From an uncultured Bacteroidales bacterium (GTDB lineage Bacteria; Bacteroidota; Bacteroidia; Bacteroidales; P3): a stretch of 33,863 bases of DNA. Positions 8,498 through 16,441 of this stretch are shown here, piece after piece. A program made the position numbers and the translations under genes. How positions within the stretch are numbered: the first letter of the stretch is position 1; each line of letters begins with the position of its first letter. The notes beneath the pieces are model-generated. The model ran no database searches, had not been told where the DNA came from, and saw only the letters and a list, made by a program, of their open reading frames with translations. The stretch spans positions 1 to 33,863 of the forward strand of contig CAMXAS010000003.1 in the NCBI GenBank assembly GCA_947179195.1. Reading direction: 5' to 3'.

Positions 8498-8505
8498 CAA
8501 AGTTA
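8498..8505 (-). promoter_or_regulatory. -7 promoter box (TAACTTTG) for the kinase-regulator-lipoprotein unit
   Basis: The minus-strand octamer TAACTTTG fits TAnnTTTG and lies 36 bases upstream of the kinase ATG at 8461. It is only 12 bases from the oppositely oriented lpxC box. No convincing -33 TTTG is visible. Confidence 0.5.
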
Positions 8506-8517
8506 CGAAATTTTTGT

Positions 8518-8525
8518 TACCTTTG
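8518..8525 (+). promoter_or_regulatory. -7 promoter box (TACCTTTG) for lpxC-fabZ
   Basis: TACCTTTGC matches the Bacteroidota -7 consensus TAnnTTTGC and lies 26 bases before the lpxC ATG. A weak TTCG about 22 bases upstream (8492-8495) could serve as a degenerate -33 element. An AT-rich leader (8527-8543) precedes a TAAGGATAACT start region. Confidence 0.6.
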
Positions 8526-8551
8526 CACCTTATATTATTTTAAGGATAACT

Positions 8552-9973
8552 ATGGATAAACAGCGTACACTTAAAGCGCCGGTCGAAATCAAAGGCGTGG
8601 GGTTGCATACGGGCCTGACGGCCACCGTGACCTTGAAACCGGCTCCTGAAAATTTTTGGTTCCAGTTCAAGCGGACCGACTTGCCGGACAGCCCGAATAT
8701 CGAGGCCCTCGTGGAGAACGTCGTGGATTCCTCGCGCGGTACCACCTTGGGCAAAGGCGACGCCCGCGTGGCCACCGTCGAGCACTTTTTGGCGGCCCTG
8801 GCCGGTTTGGGCCTGGATAACGTCTTGATAGAGACCGATACGATGGAGATGCCGATTCTGGACGGCAGCGCGGCGCCGATCGTGGAGGCGATTCTGAAGG
8901 CGGGCATCGTGGAACAGGATGCCGAACGCCGGTATTACGAATTGCCGTCGGCCGAAACCTTTACGTCCGAAGACGGCAAAATCCGCCTCAAGGCCGTGCC
9001 GTCGGAGGCGCGCGAGATGACGGCTTTGGTCGATTACGACTCCAAGGTGGTCGTGCCGCAGTACGCGCAGTTCCGTGTGGACGGCGCGGCGAACGAAACC
9101 TATTTTTCGCAGGAAATCGCGCCCAGCCGGACGTTCGTGTTCCTGCACGAATTGGAAGCCCTGTATCAGCACAACCTGATTAAGGGCGGCGATTTGTCGA
9201 ACGCCATCGTGTTTGTCGATAAAGTGTTGCCCGAAGCCGAACTCAGCCGTTTGGCCGGTTTGTTGAACAAGCCGACCGTGGAAGTGAAGGCGGAAGGGAT
9301 GCTGAACAATGTGGACCTGCGTTTCAAAAATGAACCGGCCCGTCATAAACTCATGGATATGGTGGGCGATTTCGCGTTGCTCGGATGCTATCTGAAAGCG
9401 CAGGTAACGGCCGAACGGCCGGGGCATGCCGTCAACGCCGCGTTTGTGAAACAATTGGCCAAGCGCGCCAAGAAAGACATGGCGGTAGAGGCTTTGCCGC
9501 ATTGGGATCCGAACGCCAAGCCCTTGTACGACATCAATCAGATTCAGCAGATTCTGCCGCACCGTCCGCCCTTCCTGTTGGTCGATAAAATCGTCTATAT
9601 GGATAAGGACCAGGTGGTCGGTATCAAGAACGTGACGATGAACGAAGCGTTTTTCGTGGGCCACTTCCCGGGCGCGCCCGTCATGCCGGGGGTTTTGCAG
9701 ATGGAAGCCATGGCGCAATGCGGCGGCATCTATATGCTGACGCAGTTGCCGGATCCGGAAAACTATCTGACGTACTTCCTGAAAATGGACCAAGTGAAAT
9801 TCCGCCGTCAGGTGGTGCCGGGCGACCAGTTGATTTTCAAATTGGTGCCGGCTTCACCGTTCCGCAGAGGGCTGTGCCACATGAAAGGCTGGGCCTATGT
9901 GGGCGATGAAATCGTGGCCGAAGCCGAACTGTTGGCGCAACTGTTGCGCCGCGCGGATGCGCCCAAGCTTTAA
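8552..9973 (+). CDS. lpxC: Bifunctional LpxC-FabZ: UDP-3-O-acyl-GlcNAc deacetylase / 3-hydroxyacyl-ACP dehydratase
   Basis: A 473-residue cytoplasmic fusion. Residues 1 to about 300 are LpxC, the zinc deacetylase committing to lipid A synthesis. It shows GVGLHTG (15-21), VEHFLAAL with zinc ligand His78, ILDGSA (102-107), RHKLMDMVGD with His265 and Asp269, and PGHAVN with His292. After a short linker, residues from about 325 are FabZ, which dehydrates 3-hydroxyacyl-ACP for fatty acid elongation. It shows ILPHRPPFLLVD (334-345), VGHFPGAPVMPGVLQMEAMAQ with catalytic His371 and Glu385, and VKFRRQVVPGDQL. This fusion is well known in Bacteroidota and places the two enzymes competing for or producing hydroxyacyl-ACP in one chain. 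The gene has its own divergent promoter, and its TAA overlaps the batE stop by four bases. Confidence 0.97.
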   Translation: MDKQRTLKAPVEIKGVGLHTGLTATVTLKPAPENFWFQFKRTDLPDSPNIEALVENVVDSSRGTTLGKGDARVATVEHFLAALAGLGLDNVLIETDTMEMPILDGSAAPIVEAILKAGIVEQDAERRYYELPSAETFTSEDGKIRLKAVPSEAREMTALVDYDSKVVVPQYAQFRVDGAANETYFSQEIAPSRTFVFLHELEALYQHNLIKGGDLSNAIVFVDKVLPEAELSRLAGLLNKPTVEVKAEGMLNNVDLRFKNEPARHKLMDMVGDFALLGCYLKAQVTAERPGHAVNAAFVKQLAKRAKKDMAVEALPHWDPNAKPLYDINQIQQILPHRPPFLLVDKIVYMDKDQVVGIKNVTMNEAFFVGHFPGAPVMPGVLQMEAMAQCGGIYMLTQLPDPENYLTYFLKMDQVKFRRQVVPGDQLIFKLVPASPFRRGLCHMKGWAYVGDEIVAEAELLAQLLRRADAPKL

Positions 9974-10767
9974 ATCTTTTCGATATCGGCGGCGGGAATC
10001 CAACCTTGGTTCCCGTCGCTCATTTTTATCTTGCAGTAGGGCGCTATTTCGTCCAAAATCTCCACTTTATTCCCTTCGTGCAACAGGTAGCGGACCTCGG
10101 CCGCGGCTTCGGGGCGCGCCTTGATTTCGCTTTGCGGCACCATGATGATGGCTTCGGGCTTGAAACGGGCGTTCCGTGCGGAAAGGCAGGCCATCAGCGT
10201 GATGAAGGCGGCCACCAACAGCAGGATGGCGCCGTAGAACGTCGTGCGGCGCAGACTGTAGCTGTGGCTCAGGAAATAGCAGACCAAACAGAGCAGCAGG
10301 CCGGCCGTAAGGCCCAACAACCCGCCGGCCCATGCGTCGGCCGGTAGGGCGCGCACGACGCGCTGCCAAAAGTCTTGCAGGAAGAAAGAGGGCAGGGCTT
10401 CCCGGTCGTCGGTGATTTTGGTGCGGCAGAGCGCCAGGTTCTGCCGGATGTCGGCCTGGCCGGGTTTGAGGCGGTCGGCGCGTTCGTACGACAGAATCGC
10501 GCGGCTGTAAGCGCCCGTCTTGTAATAGGCGTTGCCCAAGTTGTAATAGACTTCCCAAGCCTCATAGGGCAGAGCCAATATCTGCCGGTAGCAGTCGATG
10601 GCTTCTTCGTATTTCTCGCGTTGATAGAGCAGGTTGCCTTCGGCGTAGAGGTTGCGCGCGTAATCGACGGGCAATTCGGAGGTGGCCGCCTGCAGGCGGA
10701 CGGTTGTCAACAGGGCCGTCATCCAGACGGCACAGAGGATTGGCCAGCGGCGGATATGGGTTTTCAT
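9970..10767 (-). CDS. batE: BatE: TPR and SH3-domain membrane protein
   Basis: A 265-residue last protein of the Bat operon. It has a signal peptide or N-terminal anchor (about 8-28), TPR units at about 35-110 (YARNLYAEGNLLYQREKYEEAIDCY, then VYYNLGNAYYKTGAYSRAILSYERA), two membrane helices (about 145-165 and 175-195), and a C-terminal SH3-like domain (EVRYLLHEGNKVEILDEI ... DGNQGWIPAADIEKI). The TPR part probably docks with other Bat proteins. The reading frame is open for another 79 codons upstream, but that stretch is antisense-like overlap with batD. The ATG at 10767 forms an ATGA overlap with the batD stop, so it is the start. Confidence 0.88.
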   Translation of the reverse strand: MKTHIRRWPILCAVWMTALLTTVRLQAATSELPVDYARNLYAEGNLLYQREKYEEAIDCYRQILALPYEAWEVYYNLGNAYYKTGAYSRAILSYERADRLKPGQADIRQNLALCRTKITDDREALPSFFLQDFWQRVVRALPADAWAGGLLGLTAGLLLCLVCYFLSHSYSLRRTTFYGAILLLVAAFITLMACLSARNARFKPEAIIMVPQSEIKARPEAAAEVRYLLHEGNKVEILDEIAPYCKIKMSDGNQGWIPAADIEKI

Positions 10768-12614
10768 GCTTTCAATTCTTTGATGATGGATGAAATGACT
10801 TCCAAGGCTTCCGCGTGGAGGTCGGCCATGCTTATGCGGCTGTTCCCCTGCGGCGCGAAACGTTCGTACTCGCAATGCTCCAACGTCTGTATGAAGGCGT
10901 CGGCACTGGCTTCCGAAATGCCTTTTTCGTGTAACACCTCGCGGACGCGCGCCATCGAGAGGTCGGAAACCGGGATGTTGAATTTGCGGCTCAAAAAGCC
11001 CCAAAGCGCCTGCGACAGTTCGATATAAAAGTCATTCTTCCGGTTTTGCGTCATATAAAGGTGCCCTTTCCGCAGACAGCGGCGCGCTTCCTTGTAGGCG
11101 CGTTTGTTGCGCAGGCCGATGGAATCCGCCAATTGGGCGCGGTGGCGGCGGTAGAGCCCGACCGAAAGCGCCGTCAAGACGAACAGGCCGGCCAAGCCGA
11201 GCCACCAGCCCGTGCTGAGGAAGAACTGCCGGCCTGTCCTGAACCAATGCGGGGCGTGGGTCTGCAAGGGCGCCAGGGTTTGGGCCGCGCGGCCGTCGGC
11301 CTGCTCAGAACTGCCGGCGGGCACATACGTGCCGTCGCCCTCGCGGATGTTCAGCGCCGTTTCGGGAATGTCCACGGTGCGGTATTGGCCCGCCTGCGGG
11401 TTGAAATACGAGAACGAGAAGGCGGGGATACGGTAGATGCCGGGGCTGCGCGGCACCACGATGTATTCCATCGAGGCCTGGCCGCCGATATGGCCGTCCT
11501 GTGTCTTGTGCAGGTTCACGCGCGGTTCGTAGACGTCGAAGTCGGGCGGGAACAGGATGTGCGGCGGTTGGATCAACTCGATGTTGCCGCTGCCGCTTAC
11601 CGTAAACGTGAAGTCGATGGCTTCGTTGGCCTTGAGCGGCTTGGTCTTGTCGTACTGGAACGTCACCTTGTAATCGCCTACGGGGCCGTTGAAATCGGCG
11701 GGTCGGCCGGTTTCGGGCAACGGCCGCACGTTGAGTACCGTCGGTTTGGTGCGCACATTGGCCTGGGTGTAGGTCACGCGGTCGAAAAACGGGTCATCGA
11801 AAATATCGAAAATCGTGCCCGTGCGTTCGCGCTTCTGCTGAATGGCGGCCACCACCTCTATCTCCAACGGCTCGATCGTGAGTTTGCCGGCTTCCTGCGG
11901 GAACAGCGCCACCTTGCGCAAATCCACATAGACGTAGGGGCGGCCGTTGATGGTCTCGCGCTGCTCGTTTTCGCCCGTTTTCAGTTCCTCCGACCAGAAA
12001 CCCTTGTTGGTCGGCAGTTTGTAGATGCTGTATTGGCGCACGGGCACGGCCGTATAGAGGCGGTAGGTCACGACGACTTCTTCGCCGACATACGGGTTGC
12101 TCTTGCTGACGAAACTCCGCAGGAAAACGTCGTCGTTGCCGATTTCGCCGCTGACGGGTTGGGACGGACGGCCGCCGGGCGCGTTGCGGGCGGCACGGGC
12201 AGGATTGGCGGGTTGCGTACGCGCCGGCAACACTTTCAGCACCACGGCTTCCGTCTGATAGGCCTGGCCTTTGACCTCGATGGTGGCCGGCTCAAAACGG
12301 AATTCGCCCGCCGATTCCGGGGCGCGGAGCCGATAGGCATACGAGAGCGTGAAACTCTGTTGCATATGCCCGTTGATATAGCTGACGTTGGTCGATTGCG
12401 ACTGGGCGGGGCCGAACAGTACGTCGAAGCCCTTGAAGGCCGGTGCTTTGAAATTGCGCGACCCTTGCGCATTGACGATGAACGAGATGTCGAACGCTTC
12501 GCCGGCATAGACTTCCCGCGGCGCCTGCACTTGGAACGTGACGCCCTCTTGTGCCGCGAGGGTCGCCGGCAGGAGGCACAACAAACAGAGTAAATTACAA
12601 ACGAAACGTCTCAT
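10764..12614 (-). CDS. batD: BatD: Oxygen-tolerance family protein
   Basis: A 616-residue envelope protein. It has an N-terminal signal peptide (MRRFVCNLLCLLCLLPATLA, cleavage near AAQ). Tandem immunoglobulin-like beta domains follow (VQAPREVYAGEAFDISFIV; then YVGEEVVVTYRLYTAVPV; then KANEAIDFTFTVSGSGNIE), as is usual for BatD. A single transmembrane helix near residues 465-490 (GWWLGLAGLFVLTALSVGLY) and a cytoplasmic helical tail of about 120 residues close the protein. The start is ATG at 12614; a TTG at 12623 opens the frame but is unlikely. It follows batB-batC by two bases and overlaps batE by ATGA. The role is inferred from the family: partner of the VWA proteins in envelope stress or oxygen tolerance. 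Confidence 0.9.
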   Translation of the reverse strand: MRRFVCNLLCLLCLLPATLAAQEGVTFQVQAPREVYAGEAFDISFIVNAQGSRNFKAPAFKGFDVLFGPAQSQSTNVSYINGHMQQSFTLSYAYRLRAPESAGEFRFEPATIEVKGQAYQTEAVVLKVLPARTQPANPARAARNAPGGRPSQPVSGEIGNDDVFLRSFVSKSNPYVGEEVVVTYRLYTAVPVRQYSIYKLPTNKGFWSEELKTGENEQRETINGRPYVYVDLRKVALFPQEAGKLTIEPLEIEVVAAIQQKRERTGTIFDIFDDPFFDRVTYTQANVRTKPTVLNVRPLPETGRPADFNGPVGDYKVTFQYDKTKPLKANEAIDFTFTVSGSGNIELIQPPHILFPPDFDVYEPRVNLHKTQDGHIGGQASMEYIVVPRSPGIYRIPAFSFSYFNPQAGQYRTVDIPETALNIREGDGTYVPAGSSEQADGRAAQTLAPLQTHAPHWFRTGRQFFLSTGWWLGLAGLFVLTALSVGLYRRHRAQLADSIGLRNKRAYKEARRCLRKGHLYMTQNRKNDFYIELSQALWGFLSRKFNIPVSDLSMARVREVLHEKGISEASADAFIQTLEHCEYERFAPQGNSRISMADLHAEALEVISSIIKELKA

Positions 12615-12616
12615 GC

Positions 12617-14455
12617 TTACCAATCTTTTTCGGTATATTTCTTCCGGACGGGCATTTCCTTTTTCTTGACCTTATCCAACGTCTTTTTCTCTTGGTTTTC
12701 CAAAGCCTGCAAAATCTTTTCGGCATCATTCTTCTTGCGGCGGTCCTCCTGCGATTCGCGTCCCTGTTGCTGGTCTGGGCGGGGTTGCTGACCGTCCTGC
12801 TCGTCTTGGCCGTCCTGCTGGTTCTGCTGTCCTTGTTGCTGGTTCTGTTGGTCTTGGTTGTCCTTGTCTTGATTCTGTTGCCCGTTCTGTTGATTCTGCT
12901 GGTTTTGCTGCTCCTGTTTATCTTGCTTGTCTTGGTTCTGATTGCTTTGTTGCTGCTGTTGCTGTTGTTGAAGCAGTTTCTGCGCGTAGGCCAGGTTGTA
13001 TTTCGTATCGGCGTCGTCGGGGCGTTGGCGCAGGGCCTGTTTGTAGGCGTCCACGGCTTCGGCGTAAGCCTGCGTCTGCATATAGGCGTTGCCGAGGTTA
13101 TGGGCGGCCTGGGCGCGTTCTTTCTTATTCAGGTACGGGCTCTGCAACACCTTGTTGTATTGTTCCGCGGCCTGCGGGTAAAGCCCTTGTTTGTATTGGG
13201 CGTTGCCGAGGTTGTACAGCAGGCGGCTGTTCGTGGAGTCGAGCGTCAGCCCCTTGCGGTACATTTCTTCGGCGGCCGGATGGTCTTCCAACTCGTAGAG
13301 GCGGTTGCCCTGATGCGTCAGCGGCACCAAGGTTTGGGCCTGCAGGCCGGAGGCGGATGCGGCGGCCAGGCACAGCACCGTCACGAGCAGGGGCGCCGGC
13401 GCTTTTTTCGCGTTTTTCATGCCGAAAATGTGTTTGCGGTTCAAACGGCGGTGTTGTTTCGTAAAGATGAGGACGTCGAGCAGCAGGCAGGCGACGGCCA
13501 CCCACAGCGGCCATTGATAGCGGCTCTCGTAGTCGGATATGTCGCGCTGTTCCAGCAGGGTCTTGTCCAAGCGGTTGATTTCGTCAAACACTTTGCCGAT
13601 GCCGGCCGACGTATTGTTGGCGCCCACGTAACTGCCCTTGCCTTCGGCCGCAATCTGACGCAGCATCTCTTCGTTCAACTTGGTCATGACCGTTTGTCCG
13701 CTGCGGTCTTTCTTATAATCCACGATCCGGCCGTTGGCGTAGATGGGAATCGGCCCGCCCTGCGGCAAGCCCATGCCGATGGTGTGGACGGCGACGCCGG
13801 CTTTGGCCGCCCGTTGCGCCGCGCTCAGCGCCGCGGCCTCATGGTCCTCGCCGTCGCTGATGACGATGATGGCCTTGTTGTGGGCGTTGTCGCGTTCCTC
13901 TTGCTCGAAACTCTGCATACAGAGGTCGATGGCCGCCCCGATGGAGGTGCCTTGGGTGCTGATGTCGTCGGTGCTGATTTCGCTGATAAACAGTTTGGCC
14001 GCGCCGTAGTCGCTCGTCAGCGGCAGTTGCAGGAAGGCGTCGCCGGCAAAGACGACCAGACCGATGCGGTCGTTGCCCAGGCGGTCGAGCAGACGGATGA
14101 GCGCCTGTTTGGCGCGCATGAGCCGCGAGGGTTGTATATCCTCGCAGTTCATGCTGTTGGATATATCCAGGGCCACCATCAAGTCCACGCCTTTGCGCTC
14201 CGCCTTTTTGACCGTCGTGCCCATCTGCGGGTTGGCCAGCGCGAGCACGAGACAGATGCCGGCCAGGAGCAGGAGCAGGTATTTGACGTATTGTTTGCCG
14301 ACCGAATAATCCGGCGACAGCGCGATGACCAACTGCGGGTCACCCAAACGGGCAAAACGTTTGTATTTCCGCCGTATGACGAACACGACCGCCGCCAAGA
14401 GCGGCAGAAAGACCAAAAGGCCGTATAGCCATTGCGGGTTTTCGAATCTGAACAT
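12617..14455 (-). CDS. batB: BatB-BatC fusion: membrane VWA protein joined to a TPR protein
   Basis: One 612-residue reading frame covers what are usually two genes. BatB part (1-345): helix 1 at about 9-27, helix 2 at about 56-76, a VWA domain with MIDAS DISNS (Asp97, Ser99, Ser101), TQGTSIG and SDGEDHE, and a third helix at about 315-331 followed by KQHRRLNRKH. BatC part (346-612): it begins with Met346 (ATG at 13420-13418) and a classical signal-peptide-like stretch ending GLQA|Q near 373. TPRs follow (LTHQGNRLYELEDHPAAEEMY, SRLLYNLGNAQYKQGLYPQAAEQY, AHNLGNAYMQTQAYAEAVDAY), then a 70-residue Gln/Asn/Asp tract and a Lys-rich end. The start at 14455 gives a TAATG overlap with batA. Both halves have ordinary family lengths, so nothing is truncated. 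Internal re-initiation at 13420 is possible. Confidence 0.88.
   Translation of the reverse strand: MFRFENPQWLYGLLVFLPLLAAVVFVIRRKYKRFARLGDPQLVIALSPDYSVGKQYVKYLLLLLAGICLVLALANPQMGTTVKKAERKGVDLMVALDISNSMNCEDIQPSRLMRAKQALIRLLDRLGNDRIGLVVFAGDAFLQLPLTSDYGAAKLFISEISTDDISTQGTSIGAAIDLCMQSFEQEERDNAHNKAIIVISDGEDHEAAALSAAQRAAKAGVAVHTIGMGLPQGGPIPIYANGRIVDYKKDRSGQTVMTKLNEEMLRQIAAEGKGSYVGANNTSAGIGKVFDEINRLDKTLLEQRDISDYESRYQWPLWVAVACLLLDVLIFTKQHRRLNRKHIFGMKNAKKAPAPLLVTVLCLAAASASGLQAQTLVPLTHQGNRLYELEDHPAAEEMYRKGLTLDSTNSRLLYNLGNAQYKQGLYPQAAEQYNKVLQSPYLNKKERAQAAHNLGNAYMQTQAYAEAVDAYKQALRQRPDDADTKYNLAYAQKLLQQQQQQQQSNQNQDKQDKQEQQNQQNQQNGQQNQDKDNQDQQNQQQGQQNQQDGQDEQDGQQPRPDQQQGRESQEDRRKKNDAEKILQALENQEKKTLDKVKKKEMPVRKKYTEKDW
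12761..12970 (-). repeat. Low-complexity Gln/Asn/Asp-coding tract within batC
   Basis: About 70 codons encode almost only Gln, Asn, Asp and Gly with a few Lys and Glu. They start with eight consecutive Gln and include repeated QQN, DKQ and DGQ units. On the plus strand this appears as CTG/TTG/TCC-rich DNA. It is a disordered linker between the TPRs and the basic C-terminus, and a likely site of replication slippage and length variation. Confidence 0.85.
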
Positions 14456-15453
14456 TAGGGTAGGGTTTTGAAGACGAACAGCCGGCCTAAGAGTTCCAGA
14501 AGCAACAAGCCTAACGCGAGCCACAGCAAGGGCGCGTATTCGTCGGTGTGCGACTCGTAGGTCATAACCTCTATCTTGCTCTTTTCCAGTTGGTCGATTT
14601 CTTTGAAAATGTTACGCAATTTGTTTTGGTTCGTGGCGCGGAAATAGTTGCCGCCCGTATTCTGCGCCATGGCCTGCAACAGGGCTTCGTCGATTTGCAC
14701 CTCCACGTTTTGGTATTGGATGCCGAACGGGGTCTGGAACGGATAGGGGGCGAACCCCTGCGTGCCGACGCCGATGGTATAGACGCGTATGCCGTACAGT
14801 TTGGCCATGTCGGCGGCCGTGAGCGGGTCGATGGCGCCGCGGTTGTTCACCCCGTCGGTCAGCAGGATGATGGTCTTGCTTTTGGCCGTGCTGTTGCGGA
14901 TGCGGTTGATGGCCACCGCCAGCCCGTCGCCGATGGCCGTGCCGTCTTCAATCACGCCGCTTTTCAAGGCCTTGAGGCGGTGTTGCAAGATATGGTGGTC
15001 GATGGTCAGCGGGCATTGCGTAAAGGCTTCGCCGCTGAACGCCACAAGCCCCATGCGGTCGTCGGGCCGCCCCGCGATAAAGTCGGAGGCCACTTTCTTG
15101 GCCGCTTCCAAGCGGTTGGGCGAGAAGTCCTCGGCCAGCATACTGCCGGAGATATCCATGGCCAGCATGATGTCGATGCCCTCGATGTGGCGGCTGTTGT
15201 TCTTCAGGTGGCTTTGCGGCCGCGCCAACGCGACAATCAGCAGGATGAGGCAGAGCGTGCGCAATACGTAAAGGAGCGGATAGCAGCGTTGCCGCCCCGT
15301 CTTTTTAAGCCGGCCCGCAAAACCGGTGTCGGAGAAGTGCAGACGCGGGTACGTCTTTTTCTCTTGCGCGATGTACCAATAGATGAGGAACGGAATGATA
15401 CACAGCAGCCAAAGGTAGTGCGGGTTGGCGAAAGTCAAATCATTCAGGTTCAT
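14455..15453 (-). CDS. batA: BatA: membrane VWA protein
   Basis: A 332-residue membrane protein with two N-terminal helices (about 12-29 and 57-77). A VWA domain follows from about 93, with a full MIDAS motif DISGS (Asp100, Ser102, Ser104), a conserved DGTAIGDG Thr loop and LLTDGVNNRG. A C-terminal helix (LLWLALGLLLLELLGRLFVF) closes it. The VWA domain is expected in the periplasm and to bind a divalent metal and a protein partner. The start is ATG at 15453 (MNLNDLTFANPHYLWLL matches family N-termini); the frame extends nine codons further. It overlaps the preceding gene by 14 bases and touches batB through TAATG. Confidence 0.93.
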   Translation of the reverse strand: MNLNDLTFANPHYLWLLCIIPFLIYWYIAQEKKTYPRLHFSDTGFAGRLKKTGRQRCYPLLYVLRTLCLILLIVALARPQSHLKNNSRHIEGIDIMLAMDISGSMLAEDFSPNRLEAAKKVASDFIAGRPDDRMGLVAFSGEAFTQCPLTIDHHILQHRLKALKSGVIEDGTAIGDGLAVAINRIRNSTAKSKTIILLTDGVNNRGAIDPLTAADMAKLYGIRVYTIGVGTQGFAPYPFQTPFGIQYQNVEVQIDEALLQAMAQNTGGNYFRATNQNKLRNIFKEIDQLEKSKIEVMTYESHTDEYAPLLWLALGLLLLELLGRLFVFKTLP

Positions 15454-16426
15454 GGGTGCTTGTTTTATGCTGTGCCACAAATTGCCATATCAGGCGGAAG
15501 CAATCCTCGTGTTCCGACGGCTGCGGCTCGCTCTTGGCGAACTTGACCAGGTCGGCGGTGCGGAAGACGGTCTCCAGGCGGTGGATGTCGTCCTTGCGGT
15601 CGGGGTATTGACGCCGCAGGTTCTCGATACATTCGTCCGACGTCATTTCGACGGCGGCGATATGGTATTCGTCGGCCAGGAACACGCGCAGGATGTCGGT
15701 CAGTTCCGTATAGTATTCCTTGACGCGGTTATGTTGCCAAAGTTCTTTGTTCTTGAGGGTCTTGAGGTTGGCCAACGCGAGATCCACGGGTGGGATGGCG
15801 GGCTTGGGCGCCGAGAAGACCGGCAGGTTGCGGCGTCTGCGCCGCCGGTAATACCAACCGAAGACGGCGGCCGCCAACGCAAGCAGGATAGCGCTTATCC
15901 AAACGTAATGGCGGCGGATATAGTCGGCCAGGCGTTCCCAGACCGAAACCTGCTGAATCGGTTTGATGTCGCGGATATCCTGTTCGAAGTCCACGTCGGG
16001 TTCGTAAATGTTGACCCAAAGCGTGTCGGTGTCGTAAATCAGAATCTGCCCGTCTTCGAACACGCGGAAGGAAACCGGCGGAATGGCGTAGGTGCCGGCC
16101 GTGTAAATGGCGAACGGATAGCTGGCGCGCAGGCGGAACAGGCCCGTCGTCTTGTCGTAAGCGGTGTCGTAAGTGGGCGTGGCGGAGAAAAACTCCAGGC
16201 CGGGGTAGGCTTGCGGGTCTAAAACCGGAAACAGCACATGGCGCGGGTCGGTGCCTTCGTATTGCAGTTTGAGCGAGAGGCTGTCGCCTATCCAGGCCGC
16301 GCTGTCGCAGAACACGCGCAAGGCGGGGGCGGCGTTGGCCCGTCCCAAACCGATGCAGGCGACGGCGGCTGTCAGCCACAGCCCCGCCCGGTATATTCCC
16401 CGTTTGAAAAACGAAACGGCCGTCAT
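15440..16426 (-). CDS. Bat-operon envelope protein with one transmembrane helix, function unknown
   Basis: A 328-residue protein between the DUF58 gene and batA. It has a signal peptide (RAGLWLTAAVACIGLGRANA), then a periplasmic beta-rich domain of about 140 residues (SAAWIGDSLSLKLQYEG ... YAIPPVSFRVFEDGQILIYDT), which resembles the Ig-like units of BatD. A transmembrane helix follows at about 174-192, then a strongly basic RRRRRR stop-transfer segment and a cytoplasmic helical domain of about 125 residues (YYTELTDILRVFLADEYHIAAVEMTSDE). That arrangement mirrors the BatD tail and the DUF4381-like proteins found in other MoxR loci. It probably links the periplasmic and cytoplasmic parts of the complex. 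I can name no catalytic residue. Confidence 0.8.
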   Translation of the reverse strand: MTAVSFFKRGIYRAGLWLTAAVACIGLGRANAAPALRVFCDSAAWIGDSLSLKLQYEGTDPRHVLFPVLDPQAYPGLEFFSATPTYDTAYDKTTGLFRLRASYPFAIYTAGTYAIPPVSFRVFEDGQILIYDTDTLWVNIYEPDVDFEQDIRDIKPIQQVSVWERLADYIRRHYVWISAILLALAAAVFGWYYRRRRRRNLPVFSAPKPAIPPVDLALANLKTLKNKELWQHNRVKEYYTELTDILRVFLADEYHIAAVEMTSDECIENLRRQYPDRKDDIHRLETVFRTADLVKFAKSEPQPSEHEDCFRLIWQFVAQHKTSTHEPE

Positions 16427-16441
16427 GGTATCAATGGACTT

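Noticed and set aside
8462-8500. Longer kinase start at 8500 (adds 13 residues)
   Set aside because: The promoter box at 8498-8505 would overlap it, and MNKKKLFYIIC at 8461 is a normal anchored-kinase start.
10768-11004. 79-codon N-terminal extension of batE
   Set aside because: It lies within batD, has no hydrophobic or family sequence, and the ATGA overlap gives a better start with a signal peptide.
12761-12970. Repetitive DNA that could suggest a CRISPR array or tandem-repeat element
   Set aside because: The units are irregular three-base codon repeats in frame with BatC. There are no constant repeats with unique spacers and no cas genes.
12551-14428. A 625-codon plus-strand frame opposite batB-batC
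   Set aside because: Its poly-Leu/Val stretch is only the complement of the Gln-rich batC tract, so the apparent membrane protein is an artefact.
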